A DNA stretch of 64,000 nt from Akebia trifoliata (Eukaryota; Streptophyta; Magnoliopsida; Ranunculales; Lardizabalaceae): positions 26,133,756 to 26,197,755 of the forward strand of contig CM030707.1 in the NCBI GenBank assembly GCA_017979445.1, given 5' to 3'. Of this stretch, positions 1-9,995 are shown piece by piece. Numbering within the stretch: the stretch's first letter is position 1; each line of letters begins with the position of its first letter. The notes beneath the pieces are model-generated. The model was not told the origin of the DNA and did not search any database. It saw nothing but the letters and a program-made list of their open reading frames with translations. The position numbers and the translations under genes were made by a program.

Positions 1-579
1 CTCGATGATCTTCTTGATGTTCTTGTTGGCTGCCTCGACTGCTTCATTCATCTTTGATTTGTATGGTACAGAGTTATGGTGGGTAATTTGGAAATCTTCA
101 CACATCTTGATCATATCTTTGTTCTTGAAATTCTTGGCATTATCAGTCACTAGTCCGCTGGAAAGCCCATATCTACAGACAATACTATTTTTGACAAACT
201 TCAGGACATTACTTTTCGTGACGTTGGCGTATGAAGCAGCTTCTACCCACTAGGTGAAGTAGTCGATAGCCACTAAGATGAAACGATGCCCATTTGCAAC
301 TTTAGGTGAGATTGGCCCGATGACATCCATTCCCCATAGCGAAAAAGGCCAAGGCGTAGTCATGTTATGCAATTCTGATGACAGAGCATTGATCTTGTTG
401 GGGTAGATTTGGCATAGATGGCATTTACAGACATGCTGATAGCAGTCACTCTCCATTATTGACCAATAGTACCCCATCCGTATAATCTTCTTTGCCAGCA
501 TATGACCATTCATGTAAGGTCCACAGACTCTACCATGTATAATCTCGATTAATCGTTTTGCTTCTGCTTCTGCACGCAT
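1..579 (-). pseudogene. Integrase of Tat/Ogre-type element, broken and cut by window edge
   Basis: Would join element cDNA into the genome. The piece 250-579 shows the HHCC zinc-binding part (two His, then CKCHLC) followed by GMDVIGPI and AIDYFT at the start of the DDE core. An in-frame TAG at about 248-250 interrupts the core right after YFT. The same frame continues below it with WVEAA, the second Asp in TDNAKNF and the catalytic Glu in NEAVEAANK, and runs off the window at base 1. The join to the RNase H part near 580-670 is also out of frame. All three acidic catalytic residues remain, but the frame does not. Confidence 0.85.
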
Positions 580-1533
580 CGGAGTAAGACCTCGTGGTGC
601 GACTTCTTATACAGGATGCCATTGTTGATGAAGAATTACCTTGGCAATTTCTGGATAGTTCTACGATCATTTGACGTTGCATCTGAGGGAAGGGTTCGAT
701 CCTCGATATATGCCTTGATGTCTGAGTACCACGGATTTTCTTCGGATTCCTCTACTTTCAACGGGTAGACAATAGGCTGGCTCGTCCTGAATTCCAATCT
801 CAATTGGGTCAATAATCAGATCTTCTGAAATACTAATCATGGAAGCAAGTGTAGCTAGTACATCGACGAATTGGTTCTTAGCTCTTGGCATGTATGTGAA
901 TGAGATCCTATCAAAGTGTGAGCTTAGTTCCTCTAGATACTTGTAGTAAGGGACCAGTCTCTGTTCTTGAGTCTTCCATTCTCCAGTCATCTGATAGACT
1001 ACTAGGCTTGAATCTCTGAAAATATCAATCTCATTTACCTCGAGATTTAGTGTTGCTTTTAACCCTGCTATGCATGCTTCGTATTCAGCCTCGTTGTTAG
1101 AGCATTGAAACTTCAATCTGATTGTGATCGGTACATAGGACCCATCTGGTTTAATCAGGACTGTCCGTATTCCATTTCCTTTTTGATTGGCTGCTCCGTC
1201 GAAGTACATTTTCCAGCCTGGTTCTTCGTCATCATCATCGTTTTCAATATCGGTAAATAGTATGACTTCATCTGGAAAATTCGTCTTTAACGACTCGTAG
1301 TCAGGCAACCGGTGCTCGGCGAGGTGGTCCGCGATGGCATGTCCTTCAATGGTTTTTTGAGTGACATAAGTGATGTCAAACTCAGATAACAACAACTGCC
1401 ATTTTGCTATGCGGCCTGTTAGTGCTGGTTTTTCGAATAGGTACTTCAGGGAGTCCATCCTGACGAAAAGCAGAGTCGAGTAGCTGAGCAAATAATGATG
1501 CAGTCGTTGAGATGCCCAGACTAATGCACACAA
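580..1533 (-). pseudogene. RNase H end plus second (archaeal-type) RNase H domain of the Tat/Ogre polyprotein
   Basis: The first part completes the RT-linked RNase H (ALVWASQRLHHYLLSYST, then AKWQLLLSEFDITY, and IADHLAEH). After an acidic linker comes a second RNase H with MYFDGAANQKGNG (first Asp), NNEAEYEA (Glu), RDSSLVV (Asp) and RAKNQFVDVLATLAS (final Asp). This duplicated RNase H is a diagnostic trait of the Tat clade. The 5' end is shifted against the RT frame around 1525-1533. Downstream, the expected spacer to integrase continues only in another frame with a stop near 625, so the polyprotein is split here twice. Confidence 0.88.
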
Positions 1534-2867
1534 GTCATCTCAAGTGTTGAATACTTTGCCTCATACTCGGTGAATTTCTTGTTGAGATAGTAGATGGCAT
1601 GTTCCTTCCGTCCTGATTCATCGTGTTGCCCTAGCACACATCCCATAGATATTTTTTGTACTGAGATGTACAGAGGTCGTCTTGGCGTAGGAGAGACTAG
1701 GACTGGTGGATTGAGCAGATATTGCTTGATTTTTTCGAATGCTTCCTGACAGTCTTTGTTCCACTTCTTCGGCGTATCTTTCCTCAGTAGCTTGAAGACC
1801 AACTCACAGATAGGCGTCAATTGTGTTATAAACCAACTGATATAGTGTATTCTCCACAGAAAGTCCTGAACGTCTTTTTCTGAAACAGGTGCCATCATTT
1901 CGAGAATATACTTAGTTTTTGCCGAATCTATCTCGATGCCTCTTCTGCTGACGATGAATCCTAGTAGCTTGTCCGATGTTGCTCCGAACACGTATTTTGT
2001 CAGATTTAGCCTCAAACTGTACTTTTTGAGTCTGTTGAACAACTTCTCCAGATTTACCAGATGGTCTTCTTCAATGTCGGATTTAGCGATCATGTCGTCT
2101 ACGTAGACCTTCATTTCCTTATGGATCATGTCGTAGAATAGTGCGATCATTGCCCGTCGATAAGTCGCTCCTACGTTCTTCAGTCCGAATGGCATGAATT
2201 TGTAGTGGAAAGTACCCCATGGTGTGATGAATGCAATTTTTTCTTGGTCTTCTTCTACCATTTTTATCTGGTTATAACCCGAGAAGCCATCCATGAACGA
2301 GAACATATCGTGCCCTGTTGTACTATCGACTAGAGTGTCGATGTGTGAAAGTGGAAAATCATCCTTAGGACTGGCTTTATTTAAGTCTCGGTAGTCAACA
2401 CACATGCGTATTTTCCCGTCTTTCTTAGGTAGTGGGATGATGTTAGCTAGCCATTCCGGACATGTAGAAACTGCAAGAAATCCGATTTCAAACTGTTTCA
2501 TGACCTCGTCTTTGACCTTGAGGGTCCATTCTGGTTTCAATCTTCTCAGTTTCTGCTTGATCGACTTACTTCCAGAAGCAATGGGTAGTTTGTGGACAAC
2601 GAGATTTGTATCTAACCCCGACATATCTCTGTATGACCATGTGAAGACGTCTTGATAGTTCTGTAGGAATTCGACCATTTCTCCTTTTTGTTGTGACGTC
2701 AACAAAGCTCCTATCTTGACAATTCGTGGGTCCTCTTCGGTACCAAGATTGATTGAGTCTGTATCCTCGATGTTTGGCTGAACACCTCTCTCGTGACGTT
2801 CTACCAAATCTTTGATTTCTTTGGGTGAGTATTCCATTTCGTCCTCAGACTCTTCTTCTATCCCCAT
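1521..2867 (-). pseudogene. Reverse transcriptase and start of RNase H, Tat/Ogre type
   Basis: Copies element RNA into DNA. About 448 residues are open. Seen in order: acidic leader, PLPKKDGKIRMCVDYRDLNK, FSFMDGFSGYNQI (first catalytic Asp), TPWGTFHYKFMPFGLKN, and VYVDDMIAKS with the YVDD box intact. RNase H follows, with ISMGCVLGQHDESG replacing the usual Asp-containing start motif. The frame ends at TLEMTCVH followed by TAG, a frameshift against the next RNase H piece. The domain itself looks well kept, but translation would stop inside RNase H and the upstream gag-protease frames are also broken. Confidence 0.9.
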
Positions 2868-3223
2868 GAGGTCGATGTCGAGTTCGAGATCGAAATCATA
2901 CTCATCCCTTTCAAATTATGTTTTATCTGGATACTCATTTGACAGAGGCAGATCCCTTGACAACTCTTTTTTGGTTTTTGGAAAATATTTGTTTTTTTGC
3001 AATTTTGAAAGCTTTTTTATTTTTTTGATTTTTGAGAAATTTTTGTTTTTTTTCTTTTTTGAGAAATATTTATTTTTTTATGATTTTCTGGATACCTAAA
3101 ATAAGAAGAACAATCATGCAAACTCGTTAATAAAGATAGGAAACCCCCAAAACAGTCTTTACCCGAGGACGAGGGCTCATTATGATCCTCGGGCAAATTG
3201 ATGTCGCCTAACGGTATTTTTTT

Positions 3224-3619
3224 TTAGGCCTCAACAGCCTCAAGTATCAATGGGAATTCTTCCCAGTTATGCAATGTCTTCCCTTCTCTGAGGGATCGGA
3301 TGAGATAAGCAAGTGATTCGTTGGATGATTTGGATGGTGGTTCGGAGATGACCATGATCTCCGATTGGTTGTTGTTAGATCGAGGCATAGTCCCTCCCAA
3401 GTTCGATGGGATGACGACTGATGCCCAGTCGATTCCCATTGGAAAAGGTGAGTCGTTCTCTTGGTTGGTAGTGATTTCCACTTTGGTAGATTCTTGAGCT
3501 GTCTCTGATAGACTTTCGTTGGAATCCCCATTAAATAGAACATCAATGCCTTCTACGAAAGAGGATTGGGACTCAACAACTGAGTCTTCATGAATGTGCA
3601 TCGGTTTAGGGTTTACCAT
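3224..3619 (-). pseudogene. Polar linker of the Tat/Ogre polyprotein between G-patch and RT
   Basis: A 131-residue open piece in line with the element's coding order. It is rich in Ser, Glu and Asn and shows no catalytic motif. It lies between the G-patch piece (ends 3684) and the RT piece (starts 2867). In this group such a low-complexity spacer is usual. The stretch 2868-3223 between it and RT is T-rich on the plus strand, with homopolymer runs around 2970-3080, and holds stops in all minus frames. Slippage in those runs may have caused the break. Confidence 0.55.
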
Positions 3620-3683
3620 TTTTGACTTTATTGCTGGTTGTGATTCTGATAAATTGTCGGGTCTGGCATGTGATCTTGGGAAG

Positions 3684-4538
3684 CTAACACTGATGTGAGG
3701 GACTCGGCCCAGATTCCAGATTTTGCCTTCTCGCTAGTCGAAGCTCTTTTTTCTTGTCATTCATTTCTGCAATATCCCTTTTTGTGGGCCTAAACTCCAG
3801 ACCAAAATAAGGAGTATGCTTTCTTGCTTCGATCAGTGTAGCTCTCCCTTTTCCTCCTGGTCCCAACCCCTGTTTTGGTCGATAACCTGCTCTTTTCATA
3901 ACCCGACCAATCATCATATTTGTTATTGATAACTTTGCCCTTATCTTCTCTCTTCCCTTCTCGATGTGATTGACAGCAGCAAATTGGTAGGAGTGGTACA
4001 TCACTTTGTCCTTCATCATCTCAATGTCAATGAACGGCACATCCGGAGTTCTTCCAGCTAGGATAAGATTTTTTGCCAATACCGATATCATTCTCTGCCC
4101 CATGATAAATTTGACTCTTTGGTGCAATGAGGATGGTACCGTTCCAGCTATATGGATTCAGGGTCTGCCTAGTAGCAAATTAAATGTCGTCGGTATTTCC
4201 ATAATCTCGAATGTTACTTCAAAGGTGCAAGGACCTATAATGACCGGTAAGTCTACTTCTCTCAAGGAATCCCTTCTTAAACTATCGAACCCTCGGACAA
4301 CCTTGTTGTTTGGTTTCACATGCGACCAATCGGCGTTGAGTTTCCGGAAGGTCTTAAGCGGACAAACATTGAATGCTGAACCATTATCGATTAGCACCCT
4401 GACAACTATCATGCTTTTGCATATGACCATGATGTTTAGTGGCTCGACGTGCCCCGTTCCTTCCGGCACAAATTCATTCTCTATGAAAATAATAGGATTG
4501 GGGGCCATGATCTGGTCGACCGTTTGCTCCAGCTGCAC
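3684..4538 (-). pseudogene. Aspartic protease and G-patch region of the Tat/Ogre polyprotein
   Basis: 4158-4538 encodes a retropepsin: VLIDNGSAFNVCP carries the D-x-G active-site motif and the region ends with FNLLLGRP. A TGA at 4155-4157 stops it where this family normally has Trp in its GRP-W-IH motif, so a TGG-to-TGA change is the simple reading. The same frame runs on through SSLHQRVKFI to 3684 and contains a G-patch (GRVMKRAGYRPKQGLGPGGKGR). The G-patch is a glycine-rich nucleic-acid-binding motif typical of Ogre/Tat polyproteins. Confidence 0.85.
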
Positions 4539-4610
4539 CGACGAGGTGGTTGCAGGTACATGTGACTTGCCTAAAACTCTCAGTAATGCCTCTTGGTGCT
4601 CTTTTGATTT

Positions 4611-4919
4611 CTACATTAGTCCTAAAATACTGATTTGAGTTGGCTGCTTATTTAACTGGTCCACGATATTATGCTCACTCTTTCGAACGAGCTTAATGAA
4701 GTCTGCAGCTTCCTTGTCTGTCACCTTCACCTTGTCTTCCGTCTTCTCATCCTTATATAGCTTACCCTTTCCCTTCAATTTCTTTTTTTCTTCATCTGTC
4801 ACCTCTTTTGCTGTCTCTTTTGTTTCTTCCCTACTTTTTGACAATTTTTGACATTTTTCTGCCCTTATCATATGGCCGATATCTGCCACTATTGTTTCCT
4901 TCATTATTTCGACCCCCAC
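4611..4919 (-). pseudogene. Pre-protease segment of the Tat/Ogre polyprotein
   Basis: 102 residues: a Lys/Glu-rich part, then KVTDKEAADFIKLVRKSEHN and IVDQLNKQPTQISIL. In the Tat group this Val-Asp-Gln-Leu segment stands just before the protease and is well conserved; the match is from memory of the family. A stop near 4611-4613 separates it from the protease piece at 4158-4538, and a few residues between them remain readable. Confidence 0.65.
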
Positions 4920-5466
4920 GGTTGTGGTGATAGTGGTCTCATAGCTCTAGGAAACTGCCTGATCGGAGCTATAGGGGAATGGTTTAGGCGAGCGTATGGT
5001 TATGGATGGTGGATCGGGTTTCATATTTAGGATGACGGGTGGTGGTGGTGATTTGGAGGTAGTGGTAGTAGGGGGAGTTGTGTGAGGAGCTAATGGAGTA
5101 TATGGAATGAAGAGCGGTGGACGTGGAGATGACGCGTATGGTATGTGAAGGGGGGTCGAGTTGATCCTTGAGGAGTTGGTAGTGTGTATGGTATAATAAG
5201 GGGAGGTTGGGTCGAATTTTGATGGTTCGGTGATCCATAGGATATGACTAAAGGAGGTCGGGTAGCAGTGTTTTGATGAGTGGGATGGATGGTGAGGTCA
5301 GCCAATTTGAGTGGTGGTAGTGAATTTTGGGATGCGTTTGTTGTGTAATGGTCGATTGTGTTAACCGCTGATGTCTTGGATTCCTTTGTTAAGCAAGCCC
5401 TGATCTTCGTCCCGATAGGTGCTATCAAATCCGACAGATTGAAGTCGGGTTCTCCGCAGATGACAT
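4920..5466 (-). other. Pro/Thr/His-rich spacer of the Tat/Ogre gag-pol, frames broken
   Basis: Several overlapping minus-strand frames are open here for 60 to 110 residues, because the DNA is biased (GGT/GTG-rich on the plus strand), not because of coding constraint. The minus strand reads as Pro, Thr, Ser, His and Tyr-rich sequence with repeated PPL-I-Y type units. Tat/Ogre elements have a variable Pro-rich stretch at this place. No motif can be assigned. Confidence 0.5.
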
Positions 5467-7099
5467 TTACCCATGCCCAATCCCCTCTCTATTGTGAGTA
5501 GGTAGGGGGTTTTGATTGATATTCTGTTGTTGGGGTGGGTTGGCAGGCCCATCTAGGATGATAGCCTTTTTATCGATCAGGTTCTGTACTTGATACTTGA
5601 GCTGCCAGCATTGGTCTGTAGAGTATCCTAGTGCACCCATGTGGAATTCGCAGAACAAATTGGGGTTGTATCCTGGCCCTTTGGCAACCTCAAGATTTGG
5701 CGGGGGTTTTGCAAGGTACTCACCCCTGAGTAAGATTGGCAGTAATTCAGATAGTGTCATAGGTAACCTGGTGAACACTCTGTTTACCCTGTTGGGTCGT
5801 GTCTGCTGGTTCTGCCCGTACAGTGGTGCCTGTTGTGCAACTGGTAGAGGATTTGCTCGAAACTGATTCTGAGGTGGAGGGTTCCATATTGGCGGTGCTG
5901 GTGCCCATGAAGTTGATGGTGGTTGTGGCCTTGGCGCTGGTAAAAGGATGAAGAGGGGTCGATTTGACTGTACGTTGTTGACCTGTGTTTCTTCCCTCTT
6001 CTTTCCCCGTAGGCACTGGCTTTCTCTGAGGAGGGATTCATGTTGTTGCCCCTAGGCTTGTGAAATCAAAGATTATACTGGTTCAGATCTCGTCCTAGAC
6101 CCGATCCACCACTTGTACTAGGTTCGAGAATGTGCCTGTGGTGTGCCCCACCAGATGAGTATAGAAGGCGTGCCCTAGTGTCGAGATAAACGTAGTGTTC
6201 ATCTCTTGCTCTGTCATTGCAGGCCTTACTTGTGAGGCGGATTCTCGCCATCTCTACGCATACTCTTTCACCGTTTCCCTCTACTTTCTTGTCATCTTGG
6301 CCATGTCGTTCCGATCTAGCCCCACATCAGTATTGAATAGATAATTCTGCCAGAACATTTCGACTAGATCCTGCCAGTTCTTAATGAGTGAGTGATCCAA
6401 TCCAAAAAACCATTTGAGTGACGGCCCTGTTAAGCTCTTCTGAAACAACTGTACCAACAACCTGTCATCCTCACCATACTGGCACATGGATCCACAATAC
6501 AACTTCAGATGCGACAGCGAATACCCTACTCCGTTATATTTTTCAAACTCTAGACATTTGAACTTGGCTAGTAATTGAGCATTAGGGTAGAAGCATAGAT
6601 CCTTGAATCGGGTTCCACTCATAGTGTTGAGGCCCTTCATCCTCTTCATTTCTTCCTGCAGAGACTCAATCTGTTAAGTCAGTTTTTCGTCTGTTGCGCT
6701 TTTAACTTCCGTAGCCCTGTATTCACACTCATCGTCAGGAATGACCACAGGGGGTGGTCGATTTTGTGGGATGTAGAGCGGAGGCCCCTGGTATTCTAGC
6801 ACTACAGGTGGCATTGTGGTTTGTGATCCCTGTGGAGGTTGCTCGGGTAATTCTTGATTTGACCCGGATGCGTGCTGCTGTATCATTTGAGCTTGTAGGA
6901 TGTTGGCATTGGCTAACACGGTACTCACTATCTTTTCTTGCCTCTCAATTATCTTTAATAGTGTTGTTATTTGCGGGTTGATACCTGACGCTTCGGTCAC
7001 TGGAGGTTGTGCTGGTTCAAAAGAACTCATGGTGACGGTAGACGATCTGAGAAAATAGGGAGGCACTTCTGACTGCTTATATTTCTTTCGCTTGGCCAC
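5467..7099 (-). pseudogene. gag of Tat/Ogre-type element, with premature stops
   Basis: Would form the particle core. The start at 7099 gives a basic N-terminus (MAKRKKYKQSEVPPYFLRSS), then a Gln/Pro-rich part. TAA at 6674-6676 breaks the frame at KLT-stop-QIESLQEEM. The capsid core follows (6281-6649: FEKYNGVGYSLSHLKLYC, SLTGPSLKWFFGLD). Further TAG codons lie at 6281-6283 and 6254-6256 (EYA-stop-RWRE). The C-terminal piece 5467-5778 has FTRLPMTLSELLPILLRGEY and a C-x2-H...C knuckle, CEFHMGALGYSTDQC, in which the usual GH has become GY. Two of the stops stand where the family has Gln, consistent with C-to-T decay. Confidence 0.85.
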
Positions 7100-7204
7100 C
7101 TGTGGGTACAGACAACCAACTGTTATTATCTTATTTATAAAAAGGAAGATACATGATGTTTTATTAAATCAGGTAAAGTTGTTTATTACGAGTTTTAGTA
7201 AAAG

Positions 7205-7830
7205 GGTAATTTCTCGGCGCTGAGCCGAATTTTAACACGGAGTTAGTAAAAATGTTTTACAAAAGAATTATATCAGCACGGAGCTGGCATCGACATGGAG
7301 TCGGCATTAACTCGGGGTTAGCATCAACACGGAGCTGGTATCGACACGGAGTCGGTAAGATATTTTAGGAAAGGTAATTTCATCAACACGGAGCTGGCAT
7401 CGACACGGAGTCGAGAAAACATTTTGAAAGCAGAATTATCTCAGCACGGAGCTAGCATCGACGCGGAATCGATATCAGCACGGAGCTGGCATCGACACAG
7501 GGTCGGGAAAACAATTTGAAAGAGTAATTTCATCAGCACGGAGTTGGCATCGACACGGAGTCGGGAAAATATTTTGAAAGAGTAATTTCATCAGCACGGA
7601 GCTGGCATCGACACGGAGTTGGGAAAATATTTTGAAAAAGTAATTTCATCAGTACGGAGCTGGCATCGACACAGAGTCGGGAAAGTATTTTGAAAAGGTA
7701 ATTTCATCAGCACGGAGCTGGCATCGACACAGAGTCGGGAAAATATTTTGAAAAAGGTAGTTTCATAAGCACGGAGCTGGCATCGACAAGAAGTCGGGAA
7801 AACACTTTGAAAAAGGTAATTTCTGAGGTA
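7205..7830. repeat. Tandem array of about 59-bp units in the Tat/Ogre leader
   Basis: About ten units built on CACGGAGCTGGCATCGACAC followed by GGAGTCGGGAAAATATTTTG and AAAGAGTAATTTCATCAG. Successive starts of CATCAGCACGGAG near 7530 and 7589 give a 59-bp period. The first units, from about 7205 to 7440, are shorter and more diverged. The array lies between gag and the primer-binding site, so it is transcribed leader of the retrotransposon. The open frame across it on the minus strand comes from the repeat and is not a gene. Confidence 0.9.
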
Positions 7831-8109
7831 AATCGAGTTGGAATAACCTATGTTTTTTATAACCTCCAATTCAGTTCTCTGAAATCACCGTCGGTCAAGC
7901 AGATCTCCAAGGAAGAGGCGGCGCACAATGGCACTCTTAAATCACCTTGTTCCCTGAATAGACATAGTCTATCCCCCTCGTATCAACAGGGTAAGATTTT
8001 TCTAGGCACCGACTTTAATCAAGGACTGCAATTGGTACTTTTTGAAATCTTTTTTTTTTTTTTTTTGAAAGTTGAATGCATTTGAGTCGATTGATCGGTT
8101 GTTATCTTT

Positions 8110-8745
8110 ATTAGATCATGAACTTAGTTTGAAATTTGATATGGATCCGATTGATAATGAATTTGGGTCTTGAATCAGACTGAAAAGGGTTATGGATCTG
8201 GGTCGTGGGCCTAGTTGGTAATAGACCTGGGTCGTGGACCCAGTTGAAAGTGGATCTGGGTCGTAACCCAGTTTGAAAATGGATCTGGGGCGTGGACCCA
8301 GTTGAAAAATGAGTCTGGGTCGTAATCCAGTTGGATTGGATCTGGGTCATAACCCAATTTTGAAAATGGATCTAGGTCATGGACCAAGTTGAAAGTAGAT
8401 CTAGGTCGTAACCCAGTTGGATTGGATCTGGGTCGTGGACCCAGTTGAAGAATGGATCTAGGTCGTAACCTAGTTGGATTGGATCTGGGTCGTAACCCAA
8501 TTTGAAAATGGACCTGGGTCGTGGACCCAGTTGAAACATGGATCTGGGTCGTAACCCAGTTGGATTGGATCTGGGTCGTGGCCCAGTTTGAAGATGGACC
8601 TGGGTCGTGGACCCAGTTGAAACATGGATCTGGGTCGTAGCCCAGTTGGACTGGATCTGGATCGTAACCCAGTTGGGTTGGATCTGGGTCGTGGACCCAG
8701 TTTGGATAGGTACGGGTTGTGGACCCGGTTTAAATGGATGTGTGT
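8110..8745. repeat. Tandem array of hairpin-forming units (GGGTCGTGGACCC) in the Tat/Ogre leader
   Basis: About twenty units of roughly 27-30 bp, arranged as a higher-order repeat near 57 bp. Each holds a small palindrome, either CTGGGTCGTGGACCCAG or CTGGGTCGTAACCCAG, separated by TTGAAAATGGAT or TTGGATTGGAT. Every unit can therefore fold into a 6-7 bp stem with a 3-nt loop. Open frames on both strands follow from the 3n period. A TA dinucleotide run (8826-8866) follows directly. Confidence 0.9.
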
Positions 8746-9034
8746 GGGGATCCGATTCACAAAATCGTTTTTGGTTTGGGAAAATCCGCAAATTCTTCCC
8801 CTTTCCTTCCTTTTTTTTGTGTTTATATATATATATATATATTATATATATATATATATATATATTTTGTTTTTTTTTTGAAAACATTGATTAATTGATT
8901 CCATTTTACTTAACTCGTCTAAAACTTGGGATTTTTCTAAGAGCACCGTCAACGTTTGATCAATTGTAAGTGGGCCCTTCCAAAAATAGACTGTCGAGTT
9001 CATCCTGTAGGGTCGAGTTCACTCTGGTCCGTGT
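8746..9034. other. Leader spacer with TA microsatellite
   Basis: Holds (TA)n at about 8826-8866 and short homopolymer runs. No gene or further repeat unit is seen. Confidence 0.5.
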
Positions 9035-9235
9035 TAATGGCACGGATGAGACATCTATTATTTCAACCGCACTCAAAACACGGATAAGGTAATTTGTCGC
9101 TTCAACCGTGTTTAGAGCTCGGTTAAGATATCCATTGTCTCATCCGTGCTTCTAGAACGGATGAAGTACTCAATGTTTCATCCGTTTTTCTGGAATGGAT
9201 GAGACACATTCGTGCCTAACCGTGTTATGGGCATG
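9035..9235. repeat. Alternating inverted CATCCGT/ACGGATG repeats in the Tat/Ogre leader
   Basis: Four or so units in which TCATCCGTG and CACGGATGA, or the variant AACCGTG and CACGGTT, face each other across 8-10 bp. An example is TCATCCGTGCTTCTAGAACGGATGA at about 9143-9167. This is a second hairpin-rich array, unrelated in sequence to the one at 8110-8745. It resembles the subterminal repeats of CACTA elements, so a small CACTA derivative inserted in the leader is an alternative, but no CACTA end is visible beside it. Confidence 0.65.
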
Positions 9236-9971
9236 GACCAAAAAGAAACCCAGTTTCTGCAAATCACATAAACTGGTTTCCTTGCCATTATTTTGGATGT
9301 CTCCTATTGTTCTAAGTCCTTTGCTCACTGTTTTTTTTTTTTTTTTGAACATGAATGTGATGCATTCCTCCCCTTTTACCTAAGGGGAGATGGAAGGAAA
9401 ATGAAAATAAATATCCTACAATCTACGCGTGCCTCTTTGGGGCTTACAACTTGGGCTTCAAGGCCCGACTACAACTTGTACAATTATAACATTGCTTGGG
9501 GGTCGATATAACATCAAAAATTTGTGTCCTAGCTCATCTAGTCGGGCATATGCATGAGTTTAATAGGTGGCTTCACAGCTACCCGTTCTTCAAACCTCGA
9601 TGCATACCGAAGTACACACATCGTTGGTTGGTGATCGGGTTTGATGTGTTCATTCCCGACACTTGAAATAACGATCTCAAGCCGTGGAACTACTAAGCAT
9701 CGAGGCTAAGTATATTGAGGGTGGGGTGGCTTGGAAGTGAGGCTATGCTCGCAAGTGCACATGTGCATTTTTATTCATTACTTTTCATCAACCCCCTTAC
9801 AAATATCATAATAAAGCAAAACAAAAATGTAAGTAAATATTACAACGTGATCATCGAAATGAAAACTTAAATAGAAAAACACACAAACAACAACCAACAC
9901 ACAACATTAGTAAAAGAAAAATCTATATTTTTCTTTTCAAAATGACCGAGTTTGTCACTAGGGATGAACCA
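9236..9971. other. Leader of Tat/Ogre element, no gene
   Basis: Non-repetitive leader between the arrays and the primer-binding site. Short open frames exist on both strands but show no recognised motif. Confidence 0.5.
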
Positions 9972-9993
9972 AAGGTCCCCAGTGGAGTCGCTA
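9972..9993 (-). promoter_or_regulatory. Primer-binding site of Tat/Ogre element
   Basis: Read on the minus strand, the two bases GC follow the LTR end, then TAGCGACTCCACTGGGGACC. Ogre/Tat elements usually have a GGCGACTCC...GGGGA type site ascribed to a tRNA-Arg primer. The match of GCGACTCCACTGGGGA and its place right next to the LTR support the call. The exact tRNA was not tested. Confidence 0.65.
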
Positions 9994-9995
9994 GC

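Noticed and set aside
8372..8894. Overlapping open frames of up to 171 residues on both strands
   Set aside because: They follow from the tandem array with a period near a multiple of three; repeated PRPRSNPTGL-type units are repeat translation.
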